64,000 bases of DNA from Halomonas sp. (GTDB lineage Bacteria > Pseudomonadota > Gammaproteobacteria > Pseudomonadales > Halomonadaceae): contig NZ_JAFIFK010000059.1 in the NCBI RefSeq assembly GCF_020832045.1, forward strand, positions 1-64,000. The letters are read 5' to 3'. Made by a program: the position numbers and the translations under genes. The first letter of the stretch is position 1. Each line of letters opens with the position of its first letter. Of this stretch, positions 9,595-17,342 are shown in pieces. Below the pieces are notes generated by a model. That model was not told the origin of the DNA. It ran no database searches and worked only from the letters and a program-made list of their open reading frames with translations.

Positions 9595-10482
9595 TTACAA
9601 GACCTCGCGCTGTGCGATGACGTAATCGACAAAGGCGCTTTCTGCCCGCGACAGGTAAGCGCCTCGCGCCCAGGCCAGCGACAGCTCGAGCCAGGCTGGG
9701 TTGGCGAAGGAAACCGCGGCGAGCTCGGGTTCGTCGACCACCCGGCGTAGGAAGGTGGTGATACCGAAGCCTTGGCGCACGATCGCCTTGGTCAGTGGTA
9801 TCAGGTTCGACTGAAAGGCGACGTTGGCATTAAGCCCGGTTTCCCGCGACAGCGCATCGACGAACTCGCGATGAAAATAGCCGTCCTGGAACAGCACCAG
9901 CGGCTCTTGAAAGAACTCTTCCGCCGTCACGCTGCTACGGCCGGCAAAGTTATGGGTGCGTGACACGCACACTACCATCTCCTCACGCAGTAACCGACGC
10001 CGCTCCAGGTGATGGCTCTCTTCATCGTCGATCACCACGCCTAGATCCAGCTCGCCAGCGGCAATCATGCGCTGCAGCCGCCTCGCACCAGCCTCTACCA
10101 CGGTGAGGCGTATGCCGGGGTGCTGCGCCTTGAAACCCATCAGCAGCGGCGGGAAGTAATAAGAGCCTAACATCGAAGGAATGCCGATTCGTACCTCGCC
10201 TTTTACCAACCCGTGGAGTTCCCGCATGGCCAGATGGGCGCTCTCGGCACGCTCTAACAGATCGCGCGCGTGGGCATAAAGCGCTTCACCCTCAGGCGTC
10301 AAGGCAATGCGTCGTTCGTGACGGTGTAGAAGAGTCAGTTCCAGCTGTCGCTCGAGGTTGGCGATGGTCTGGCTGACGGCGGACTGGGCCACATGCAGCT
10401 CGCGGGCGGCGGCGCTGAAGCCGGCCCGGTCGGCGACCGTGATGAAGACGCGTAGCGCGCGCAGATCGAAAGGCAAGGCCAT
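9595..10482 (-). CDS. LysR-family transcriptional regulator
   Basis: A 295-residue LysR regulator. The N-terminal winged helix-turn-helix is clear (FSAAARELHVAQSAVSQTI, about residues 22-40, then LERQLELTLLHR). A periplasmic-binding-protein-like effector domain follows from about residue 90 (GEVRIGIPSMLGSYYFPPLL). AAGGACTC precedes the ATG. It diverges from the MFS transporter across 110 bases, the standard layout for a LysR protein controlling its neighbour and itself. The effector is unknown. Confidence 0.92.
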   Translation of the reverse strand: MALPFDLRALRVFITVADRAGFSAAARELHVAQSAVSQTIANLERQLELTLLHRHERRIALTPEGEALYAHARDLLERAESAHLAMRELHGLVKGEVRIGIPSMLGSYYFPPLLMGFKAQHPGIRLTVVEAGARRLQRMIAAGELDLGVVIDDEESHHLERRRLLREEMVVCVSRTHNFAGRSSVTAEEFFQEPLVLFQDGYFHREFVDALSRETGLNANVAFQSNLIPLTKAIVRQGFGITTFLRRVVDEPELAAVSFANPAWLELSLAWARGAYLSRAESAFVDYVIAQREVL

Positions 10483-10491
10483 AAAGAGTCC

Positions 10492-10546
10492 TTGATAAGA
10501 TAAAGAGATAGATACGATCTTTTTATTCTGTTTGGCTTATCATAAG
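10492..10546. promoter_or_regulatory. Candidate LysR operator between regulator and transporter
   Basis: TTGATAAG (10492-10499) and CTTATCATAAG (10536-10546) lie in the shared promoter region. The second is a perfect palindrome around a central C, and the first repeats the same ATAAG half-site. An AT-rich block in a GC-rich chromosome fits a promoter/operator region. Assigned by position and symmetry only. Confidence 0.35.
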
Positions 10547-10592
10547 GCATGGCGGATCATGGTGGCCAAGCCTTTCCACTCAGGATTCGTGC

Positions 10593-11795
10593 ATGATCGT
10601 CGCTCGCTCCCGCGCCTGGTGGCGTGCCACCCTGGCACTCTGTCTCGGTTCCATTCTGGTGTTCGTCAACCTGTATGCGCCACAGCCATTGCTGCCCGAT
10701 CTGCGCCAGGCGTACGGCGTCTCGACGCTGGGGGTCAGCCTGATCATGTCGGTCGCTACGCTGGCGTTGGCAGCGGCGCTGCTGGTATTCGGCCCGCTGT
10801 CCGATGCCATCGGACGTGGCGCTATCATGCGAGTGACACTGCTGCTAACCGGGCTGTGCTCCCTGGGTCTGGCCTTTGCACCCAATTTCGAGTCTCTGTT
10901 GGCGCTGCGCCTGGTTCAAGGATTCGTACTCGGCGGGCTGCCGGCAGTGGCCATTGCCTGGATGGGCGATGAATTCGATCGACCGGCATTGATGGCGGCC
11001 GTCGGGCTCTACATCGGGGCCAATACGCTGGGCGGCATAGGTGGGCGTCTGATTGGGGGAGGCGTCGGTGAAATCGGCGGTGCCAGTGCCGGTTTCCTCG
11101 TCGTGGGAGTAGTGACGCTGGTCGGGGTGGCGCTGTTCTGGAGGCTTCTGCCAGCGCCACGACAGTTCAAGCCGCGTCGCTTCGAGCTGCGCGGCGCACT
11201 GGCCGATCTGAGTGGCCACCTGCGCCATCCGCTGCTGCTGGCGGCCTATTTGCTGGGCGGTATCAATTTCCTCATCTTCATCAACCAGTACAGCTATATC
11301 ACCTTCCGCCTGGCCGAGGAGCCCTTCGGCTTGAGCGCGCGCTGGCTGGGAATGATCTTCCTCACTTACCTGGGCGGCACTTTGAGCTCCGCACTTTCCG
11401 GCCGGCTGACGCGACACTTGAGTCAGCCGGCCTGCATGACGCTGGGCATACTCATCCTGATGAGCGGTACCTTACTGACGCTGGCCGATTCCCTGGCCTG
11501 GATCATTACCGGCTTGACCGTCAATGCCGTGGGTTTCTTTCTGGCCCACTCCATGGCCTCGAGCTGGGTCAGCCGGCAGGCGGAGCGGGCGAGGGGCAGT
11601 GCATCAGCGCTCTATCTGGTCTTCTATTACCTGGGAGCGAGCCTCGGCAGCCTGTGGCTGGAGCCGTTCTGGCAGCGGGGCGGCTGGTTCGGCGTGGCGA
11701 TCGGCTCCTGGCTGCTGCTCAGCCTGACTCTCGCCATCGCCCTCTGGCTGTGGCGCGGTGAGCGTGGCTTCGAAAGGCTACCACTGGTGCGCTAG
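10593..11795 (+). CDS. Major facilitator superfamily transporter, YnfM-like
   Basis: An inner-membrane MFS permease of 400 residues with about twelve hydrophobic segments. The loop after helix 2 reads FGPLSDAIGRGAIM, the MFS motif A. The opening VNLYAPQPLLPDLRQAYGVS resembles the YnfM/arabinose-efflux-like drug:H+ antiporters. It diverges from the LysR gene, which probably controls it. Its last 18 bases overlap the 3' end of msrA on the other strand. Substrate unknown; efflux is inferred from family. Confidence 0.88.
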   Translation: MIVARSRAWWRATLALCLGSILVFVNLYAPQPLLPDLRQAYGVSTLGVSLIMSVATLALAAALLVFGPLSDAIGRGAIMRVTLLLTGLCSLGLAFAPNFESLLALRLVQGFVLGGLPAVAIAWMGDEFDRPALMAAVGLYIGANTLGGIGGRLIGGGVGEIGGASAGFLVVGVVTLVGVALFWRLLPAPRQFKPRRFELRGALADLSGHLRHPLLLAAYLLGGINFLIFINQYSYITFRLAEEPFGLSARWLGMIFLTYLGGTLSSALSGRLTRHLSQPACMTLGILILMSGTLLTLADSLAWIITGLTVNAVGFFLAHSMASSWVSRQAERARGSASALYLVFYYLGASLGSLWLEPFWQRGGWFGVAIGSWLLLSLTLAIALWLWRGERGFERLPLVR

Positions 11796-12407
11796 CCCCC
11801 CGGCCTCGTCGCCCCATATCTGCTCCAGGCGGCGCTCGCGACCGCAGGCCGCCTTGTAATAGTTGTAGCGCACCGGATTCTTGCGATAGTAGTCCTGATG
11901 GTATTCCTCGGCGGGGTAGAAAGCTTCGAAGGGAGCAACTTGGGTGGCGATGGGGTCGTCGAATCGCCCCGCCACCTCATCCAGGCTGGCCTCGGCCAGC
12001 TCCCTTTCGGCATCGCTCGAGTAGAAGATCGCGCTGCGATAGGCCTCGCCCACGTCGCAGAACTGGCGATCGACGGCAAAGGGGTCGATGTTGCGCCAGA
12101 ATACATGCAGAAGCGTGGCGTAGTTCACCGCCGAAGGGTCGTACTCCACCAGTACCACCTCGGCGTGACCGGTCGTGCCGTTGACTACGTCCTGGTAAGT
12201 GGGGTTTTCCACGTGCCCACCGCTGAAGCCGGATGTGGTCGCCACCACGCCCTCTACCTTGTCGAAAGCCTCCTCCACGCACCAGAAGCAACCGCCGCCG
12301 AATACGGCAGAGGCGGTTTCGCTGCTCGCCATGCTTTTTCCCAAGGGCAAAACCAGCAGTACCAGCGGTATCAACCCGCTCAGTAGGCTATGTCGCATTC
12401 TGATCAT
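11778..12407 (-). CDS. msrA: Peptide methionine-S-sulfoxide reductase, apparently exported
   Basis: Reduces methionine-S-sulfoxide in oxidised proteins. The catalytic motif GGGCFWCVEEAFD is intact, followed by FSGGHVENPTYQDV, EVVLVEYDP, QFCDVGEAYRSAIF and YHQDYYRKNP, all MsrA signatures. Unlike usual cytoplasmic MsrA, the 209-residue protein starts with a signal-like stretch (MIRMRH, hydrophobic GLIPLVLLVLPL, then MASSE). This suggests periplasmic action, perhaps after cleavage near residue 27. GAGGCA supports this ATG over the one three codons later. It stands alone, tail to tail with the MFS gene. Confidence 0.93.
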   Translation of the reverse strand: MIRMRHSLLSGLIPLVLLVLPLGKSMASSETASAVFGGGCFWCVEEAFDKVEGVVATTSGFSGGHVENPTYQDVVNGTTGHAEVVLVEYDPSAVNYATLLHVFWRNIDPFAVDRQFCDVGEAYRSAIFYSSDAERELAEASLDEVAGRFDDPIATQVAPFEAFYPAEEYHQDYYRKNPVRYNYYKAACGRERRLEQIWGDEAGGLAHQW

Positions 12408-12515
12408 GTCGGATTGCCTCGTGTTGTTCCTCTGCGGACTGTAAGGTTTGAAGCTGTTACGCGACTCAGGTTCCGTATAACCTCTGTTTAATCTACTTCA
12501 AGTCGGGAGTCTTTC

Positions 12516-14750
12516 GTGACGCGCCGTCGTTTGTTGCTTGTCTTCGTGCTGATCCTCACCGTGGGCGGATATTTTCTCAGCGGTGCAGACGAGCTGCTGA
12601 CACTGGCCAACCTGCAGGCCGAACAGGCGCGCTTTCAGGCCTGGCTGACTGAGGAGCCGGTCATGGTCGTGGGCGGTTTCTTTGCGCTCTACGTGCTCAT
12701 GGCGGCACTCTCACTGCCCGGTGCCACGTTGTTGACGGTGCTCGGCGGGGCGCTGTTCGGCTTTGGCTGGGGACTGCTGATCATCTCTTTTGCCAGTACG
12801 CTGGGTGCTACCCTGGCAGCCCTGATAGCCAGAACATTGGCGCGTACGCCGCTCGAAAGGCGCTTTGCGCCCCAGCTCGAGCGTATCAATGCCGGTATTC
12901 GTCGCGAAGGGGCCTTCTATCTCTTTACTCTGCGCCTGATCCCTCTGTTCCCCTTCTTCGTCATCAATCTGGTGATGGGCCTCACTCGCATGCGCCTGTT
13001 GACCTTCTATTGGGTCAGCCAACTGGGCATGCTGCCGGGCACGGCGGTGTTCGTGAATGCCGGGCGCGAGCTTGGCAACCTGCAGTCGCTGGGGGATATT
13101 CTCTCTCCTGGGCTGATCGGCTCGTTTGTGCTGATCGGCCTTTTTCCATGGTTGGCGCGTGGGCTGGTCGCTTTTATCAAGCGTCGCCGGCTGGCGCGGC
13201 GTCATTCACGCCCGACACGCTTCGATTACGATATCGTGGTGATTGGCGGCGGCTCGGCGGGCCTGGTGGCCAGCTACATCGCAGCGGCGGTCAAGGCCAA
13301 AGTGGCCTTGGTGGAGCGTGATCGCCTGGGCGGCGACTGCCTGAACACCGGCTGCGTGCCGTCCAAGGCGTTGATCCATGCGGCTCGGATAGCCGAGGAG
13401 ATTCGCGGTTCGCAACGCTACGGTATCGAAGCGGGTGAGCCGCGAATCGATTTCCAGGCCGTCATGGCTCATGTGCATCGCGCCGTTCGTGAGATTGAAC
13501 CCCATGACAGCCGTGAGCGATACGAGGGGCTCGGGGTCGATGTAGTGGCCGGTGAGGCCTTCTTGCAAGACCCATGGCGAGTGCGGGTCACGGCCGAAGA
13601 GGCAACGCAGCTGCTCACCACACGGCACGTCATCATTGCCAGCGGGGCGAGGCCGAAGGTGCCATTCTTGCCCGGCCTCGAGGCCATAGAGGTGCTCACT
13701 TCGGAAAATCTATGGCAACTCGACAGTCTGCCCGAGCGGTTGGTGGTGCTGGGTGGTGGGCCGATTGGCTGCGAACTGGGCCAGAGCTTTGCCCGCCTGG
13801 GTAGCCGGGTGGACCTGGTGGAGGCGGGGGTACAGCTGCTACCCCGCGAGGACCTCGATGCTGCCGAACTGCTGCGCCTGCGGCTCGAGAGGGAGGGCGT
13901 GTCAGTGTGGTTGGAAACGTGTGCGATACGCGTCACGGCTGCTGACGAACTGGAAGGACATGTGCTCGAGGTCGAACGGCGCCTTGCCTCTGGCGAGGTC
14001 GAGACGAGGCGGCTGCCCTTCGACCGGTTGCTGGTGGCAGTGGGACGCCAGGCCAATGTGGCGGGGATGGGGCTCGAAGCACTGGGGGTAGAGACACGCG
14101 AGGACGGCACACTGGCGGTGAATGAAAGCCTGCAGAGTGTACTCCCCAACGTCTGGGCCTGCGGCGACGTGGCCGGGCCGTTCCAATTGACCCATGCCAG
14201 CGCTCACCAGGCCTGGCACGCGACGGTGAACGCGCTGTTCGGTGAGCTCAAGCGCTTTCGGGTCAGCTATCGGGCGCTGCCGGCGGTGACCTACACCGAC
14301 CCCGAGGTGGCGCGGGTCGGCCTCAGCGAGCGCGAGGCTCGCCGCCAGGGCATCGAATTCGAGGTAACGCGTTATTCACTCGCCGAGCTGGACCGGGCCA
14401 TTACCGAGGGGCGTACCGAGGGATTCGTCAAGGTGCTGACGGTGCCGGGCCGGGACCGTATTCTCGGTGCCAGCGTGGTGGGGCAGGGGGCCGGCGAGCT
14501 GCTGGCCGAGTTCACCCTGGCGATGACACACGGTATCGGTCTGAACAAGCTGTTGGGAACGGTGCATCCGTATCCCACCTGGTCCGAGGCGGCCAAGGCC
14601 ACGGCCGGCGTATGGAAGAATGCCCACAAGCCCGAGCGGTTGCTGCACTGGCTGGCGCGCTACTTCGCCTGGCGGCGAGGGGCCCGTCGGAGCGTGGCGG
14701 CCGAGGCGCCGTCAGAAACGTCGTCTGAGAGGAGGAGCAAGGATGCTTGA
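12516..14750 (+). CDS. Fusion of VTT-domain membrane protein and FAD disulfide oxidoreductase
   Basis: A 744-residue two-part protein. Residues 1 to about 230 are a TVP38/TMEM64 (VTT, DedA-like) membrane domain with several hydrophobic segments and the family motif FTLRLIPLFPFFVINLVMG. After a basic linker (KRRRLARRHSRPTR) comes a complete class I flavoprotein disulfide reductase from about residue 237. It has FAD motif VVIGGGSAG, redox pair GGDCLNTGCVPSK, NAD motif VVLGGGPIGCELG and second FAD motif VWACGDVAG. The usual catalytic His-Pro-Thr is replaced by Tyr in HPYPTWSE, as in mercuric-reductase-like relatives. There is no N-terminal GMTCxxC and no C-terminal Cys pair, so mercury reduction is unlikely. 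GTG start behind CGGGAG. It overlaps the next gene by 8 bases. Confidence 0.88.
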   Translation: MTRRRLLLVFVLILTVGGYFLSGADELLTLANLQAEQARFQAWLTEEPVMVVGGFFALYVLMAALSLPGATLLTVLGGALFGFGWGLLIISFASTLGATLAALIARTLARTPLERRFAPQLERINAGIRREGAFYLFTLRLIPLFPFFVINLVMGLTRMRLLTFYWVSQLGMLPGTAVFVNAGRELGNLQSLGDILSPGLIGSFVLIGLFPWLARGLVAFIKRRRLARRHSRPTRFDYDIVVIGGGSAGLVASYIAAAVKAKVALVERDRLGGDCLNTGCVPSKALIHAARIAEEIRGSQRYGIEAGEPRIDFQAVMAHVHRAVREIEPHDSRERYEGLGVDVVAGEAFLQDPWRVRVTAEEATQLLTTRHVIIASGARPKVPFLPGLEAIEVLTSENLWQLDSLPERLVVLGGGPIGCELGQSFARLGSRVDLVEAGVQLLPREDLDAAELLRLRLEREGVSVWLETCAIRVTAADELEGHVLEVERRLASGEVETRRLPFDRLLVAVGRQANVAGMGLEALGVETREDGTLAVNESLQSVLPNVWACGDVAGPFQLTHASAHQAWHATVNALFGELKRFRVSYRALPAVTYTDPEVARVGLSEREARRQGIEFEVTRYSLAELDRAITEGRTEGFVKVLTVPGRDRILGASVVGQGAGELLAEFTLAMTHGIGLNKLLGTVHPYPTWSEAAKATAGVWKNAHKPERLLHWLARYFAWRRGARRSVAAEAPSETSSERRSKDA

Positions 14751-15369
14751 CCGCTGGACCATGCCGCTGACTCAGGCACCGTTGCAACTCGTGGCGAAGC
14801 AAATGCAGCGCTGGGGGGTTCGTCCCGATCAGGTGACGCTTGTCTCCTTCGGCATCGGTATGCTCAGCCTGCCGCTGCTGGCGCTGGAGCTCTATCTGGC
14901 CGCACTGGTGACGATTCTGCTCAACCGCCTGGGCGACGGCGTGGATGGCGCCCTGGCTCGTTTGACGGATTCCGCTAGCGATGCCGGGGGCTTCCTGGAT
15001 ATCGGACTCGACTTCGTCTTCTACGCTGCGGTAGTACTGGGGTTCGCCTTGGCCGACCCTACAGCCAATGCCTTGGCAGCCGCTTTCCTGCTGTTCGCTT
15101 TCATCGGTACCGGGACGTCATTTCTTGCCTTTGCCATCATGGCGGGCCGGCACGGCCTCGAGCGGCCGCGATTTCAGCGCAAGGCGTTCTACTACTTGCA
15201 TGGTTTGACCGAGGGCACGGAAACCATCCTCGCTTTCGTGCTGTTCTGCTTGCTGCCGGGCCATTTTCCCCTGCTGGCCGTGTTGTTCGGCGCAGCCTGC
15301 CTCATCACCACGGTCACGCGGTTATGGGGCGGCTACCGCACGCTGCGACGCTTCGAGGCCCGTTCATGA
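14743..15369 (+). CDS. CDP-alcohol phosphatidyltransferase family membrane enzyme
   Basis: A 208-residue integral membrane enzyme of the CDP-alcohol phosphatidyltransferase family, which transfers a phosphatidyl or similar group from a CDP-linked donor to an alcohol. The full signature D-x2-D-G-x2-A-R-x8-G-x3-D-x3-D is present (DGVDGALAR, then GGFLDIGLD). About six hydrophobic segments are visible. I start at MLDRWTMPLT because GGAGGAGCAAGG precedes it; the longer frame would run through the upstream gene. The ATG lies inside the last codons of the VTT-reductase gene, so the two are translationally coupled. Acceptor alcohol unknown. Confidence 0.9.
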   Translation: MLDRWTMPLTQAPLQLVAKQMQRWGVRPDQVTLVSFGIGMLSLPLLALELYLAALVTILLNRLGDGVDGALARLTDSASDAGGFLDIGLDFVFYAAVVLGFALADPTANALAAAFLLFAFIGTGTSFLAFAIMAGRHGLERPRFQRKAFYYLHGLTEGTETILAFVLFCLLPGHFPLLAVLFGAACLITTVTRLWGGYRTLRRFEARS

Positions 15370-15375
15370 ACGACA

Positions 15376-15402
15376 AAAGGGGCAGCCAGAGGCTGCCCCT
15401 TT
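15376..15402. terminator. Bidirectional terminator after the CDP-alcohol transferase and slyD
   Basis: A perfect 12-bp stem (AAAGGGGCAGCC, loop AGA, complement) with T-runs built into the stem ends. It lies between the convergent CDP-alcohol transferase and slyD genes. Confidence 0.8.
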
Positions 15403-15433
15403 GCAGGGAGTCTGCGGGTCGGGAAGCGTTGAG

Positions 15434-15916
15434 TCAGTGCTCGACGCCGCCTTCACCGTGCACGTGGCCGTGCTCGATCTCGTCCTGGCTGGCTTCACGT
15501 ACCTGGGCGATCTCGACGTCGAAGTTGAGCTTCTGCCCGGCCAGCGGATGGTTGCCGTCGACGGTGACGGTATCGCCTTCCACCTTGGTGACGGTAACCA
15601 TCAGCGGGCCACCCTGGGTCTGGGCCTGAAATTGCATGCCGGGCTCTACGGCCTCGACGCCCTGGAACGAATCACGCGGAACTTCCTGCACCAGTTGAGG
15701 CTGCACTTCGCCATAGCCTTCCTCGGGCGAGACGGTGACGTTGAGCTTCTCGCCGGCTTCGCGGCCTTCAAGCTGCTTTTCCAGCCCGGGAATGATGTTT
15801 CCGGCGCCGTGAAGATACGTGAGCGGTTGACGTCCTTCCGAGCTGTCCAGCACCTCACCTGCATCGTTGGTCAGGGTGTAGTGAAACGCGACAACAGAAT
15901 TCTGCGCAATCTGCAT
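15434..15916 (-). CDS. slyD: FKBP-type peptidyl-prolyl isomerase, SlyD-like
   Basis: A 160-residue cytoplasmic prolyl isomerase and chaperone. MQIAQNSVVAFHYTLTNDAG is the typical SlyD start. The FKBP core has GAGNIIPGLEKQLEG and an inserted-in-flap domain from PEEGYGEV onward, ending with NHPLAGQKLNFDVE. The metal-binding C-terminal tail is short (HGHVHGEGGVEH) compared with the long His/Cys tail of E. coli SlyD, so nickel storage may be reduced. The start was chosen at this ATG, preceded by AAAGG, over an ATG 23 codons upstream. Monocistronic. Confidence 0.92.
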   Translation of the reverse strand: MQIAQNSVVAFHYTLTNDAGEVLDSSEGRQPLTYLHGAGNIIPGLEKQLEGREAGEKLNVTVSPEEGYGEVQPQLVQEVPRDSFQGVEAVEPGMQFQAQTQGGPLMVTVTKVEGDTVTVDGNHPLAGQKLNFDVEIAQVREASQDEIEHGHVHGEGGVEH

Positions 15917-16043
15917 TGATGAACCTTTCGGTGAGTGCATGTACTCCCCATGGTAACGTGCGACGCCCTGGCTGTCAGGGTGCATGCGGTATTTTCAGTT
16001 TTGGCTGACACTCCCTGAACTTCGTTCACGCCCTTTGGTTGAG

Positions 16044-16072
16044 TTGCGCCAGTAGGGCCTCGCGGCTACCCT
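16044..16072 (+). promoter_or_regulatory. Candidate promoter for the 94-residue membrane protein
   Basis: TTGCGC (16044-16049), exactly 17 bases, then TACCCT (16067-16072), about 54 bases before the ATG. Moderate consensus match, read by eye. Confidence 0.3.
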
Positions 16073-16125
16073 AGCGGGATCATTTTTTCCTACCCACCGT
16101 TATCGACTCATAATGGAGCGAGCCC

Positions 16126-16410
16126 ATGACCGAAATCGTGATCTGGCTGATTGCCTTTGCCCTGATTCTGTTCTTCTGCATCAAGACGTGGGAGACGGCC
16201 GTAAGTGCCGGTTTGAACAAGGTGGTTCCCCGTGTCCTCAAAAGCGATGACGAAAATCGCTGGGTCTGGGGCGTGGCGCTTGCCGTGCTGGGAGCCACCG
16301 CGCTAGTGCGTCCCATCGACATGCTGCTGACACTGATCATCATTGCCATCCTGGCTTTTGTCGTCAAAAAGCTGGCTGACTGGGCGATGGGCAGAACCAA
16401 CTTCCACTGA
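16126..16410 (+). CDS. Small integral membrane protein, function unknown
   Basis: A 94-residue protein with an N-terminal hydrophobic helix (IVIWLIAFALILFFCI), a polar basic loop (KVVPRVLKSDDENR), and two further hydrophobic stretches ending near residue 80. No cleavable signal is evident. TGGAGCGAG precedes the ATG, a reasonable promoter lies upstream and a very strong terminator lies 80 bases downstream. This makes it a self-contained transcription unit and a credible gene. I recognise no family. Confidence 0.7.
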   Translation: MTEIVIWLIAFALILFFCIKTWETAVSAGLNKVVPRVLKSDDENRWVWGVALAVLGATALVRPIDMLLTLIIIAILAFVVKKLADWAMGRTNFH

Positions 16411-16490
16411 TCGTATTAGAGGCGCAGGGCTCCCTGGGGGGATGCCCTGGGCCGATGCCGGATCGATTCTACCGGCAGCGCTATAACGAC

Positions 16491-16526
16491 GAGGGCCCGC
16501 GGTCGATACCGCGGGCCCTCGTTTTG
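16491..16526 (+). terminator. Rho-independent terminator after the small membrane protein
   Basis: A perfect 13-bp stem (GAGGGCCCGCGGT, loop CGAT, complement) is followed by GTTTTG on the plus strand. The opposite strand has only GTCGTTATAG, so it mainly serves the plus-strand gene. Confidence 0.85.
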
Positions 16527-16572
16527 TGCTCAGGTTGGATAATGCAGTCAACCGGGTGGAGAGGATTGCAAC

Positions 16573-17040
16573 TCAGTAGGGGGCGACGGTCACGTTGGCA
16601 CCGCTGCCGATGATGCGTACGCGCTGCCCGACCTGGAATGCCTGATCGGCGCGCTGCACGACCACCACGTTCTGGCCGTCGTCGCGGCGAATTTCCATCT
16701 CCCAGGCGCGTACCCGGTTGGTTGAGTCCTCAATGGCGCTACCCGCCACGGCACCGCCGATCACACCAGCTGCCGTTGCTAGCTGCCGGCCGGAGCCGCC
16801 GCCCACTTGACGGCCGAGCATGCCGCCAACCACGGCGCCACCACCGGTACCCACAATGCCGCCCATGCGGCTGTCCGCCTGGATCTGCACTTGTCGCAGT
16901 GCGGTGATGTTGCCGAACGTCACGGTCTGGGCAGTCCCGGCCTGAGTGCCACGGTATACGTTGCCGCCCATGGTCGAGGTGTTGGCACAGCCAGCCAGGG
17001 TCAACATACCGATAGCCAGCAAGGGAAGAAGACGCTTCAT
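16573..17040 (-). CDS. Glycine-zipper outer-membrane lipoprotein, SlyB/Pcp-like
   Basis: A 155-residue lipoprotein. MKRLLPLLAIGMLTLAGCAN is a signal peptide with lipobox LAGC. The middle is a glycine-zipper (2TM-type) segment: GGIVGTGGGAVVGGMLG and AAGVIGGAVAGSAIED. A small C-terminal domain follows (RAWEMEIRRDDGQNVVVVQR to VRIIGSGANVTVAPY). This matches the SlyB/Pcp family, linked to outer-membrane integrity; the exact role is unknown. AGGAGGTG precedes this ATG, favouring it over one 17 codons upstream. Monocistronic, minus strand. Confidence 0.9.
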   Translation of the reverse strand: MKRLLPLLAIGMLTLAGCANTSTMGGNVYRGTQAGTAQTVTFGNITALRQVQIQADSRMGGIVGTGGGAVVGGMLGRQVGGGSGRQLATAAGVIGGAVAGSAIEDSTNRVRAWEMEIRRDDGQNVVVVQRADQAFQVGQRVRIIGSGANVTVAPY

Positions 17041-17342
17041 GTACACCTCCTGTGGGCAAGTCGATGTCAGGGTCAAAATCGTCCATGCCATTTTTAGGGA
17101 AACACTGTTTGCTAATCAGCTTAGCGACTCATGCTGCGTTTGACCAGTACAAGGCTGCGTAAGTGCCGCTCCATACGAGTTTAAACCGGGTAAAGAAAAT
17201 GCAAGCTGCTGGTACGACAGGCGGTCGAGCTGCAACGGGAGCCTGACGGGCTGGGATTATCGATGGCTATCGGCAAAGGGACAAGAAAAAAGGGAGGCAC
17301 AAGGCCTCCCAAGGGTTCCAGTCGTTCTACCGTTTCGCCATG
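17041..17342. other. Intergenic region between lipoprotein gene and aceA
   Basis: About 300 bases with no convincing gene. The left end holds the lipoprotein's ribosome-binding site and, presumably, its minus-strand promoter in the AT-richer part around 17080-17120. The right end holds the aceA terminator. I see no tRNA-like fold and no repeat. Confidence 0.5.
17286..17310 (-). terminator. Rho-independent terminator of aceA
   Basis: Read on the minus strand, a GGGAGGC stem with a 5-base loop is followed directly by TTTTTT. It lies 33 bases after the aceA stop. Confidence 0.88.

Noticed and set aside
12516-14750. Naming the VTT-reductase fusion mercuric reductase (merA)
   Set aside because: It shares the Tyr in HPYPT but lacks the NmerA domain, the C-terminal Cys pair and any mer gene nearby.
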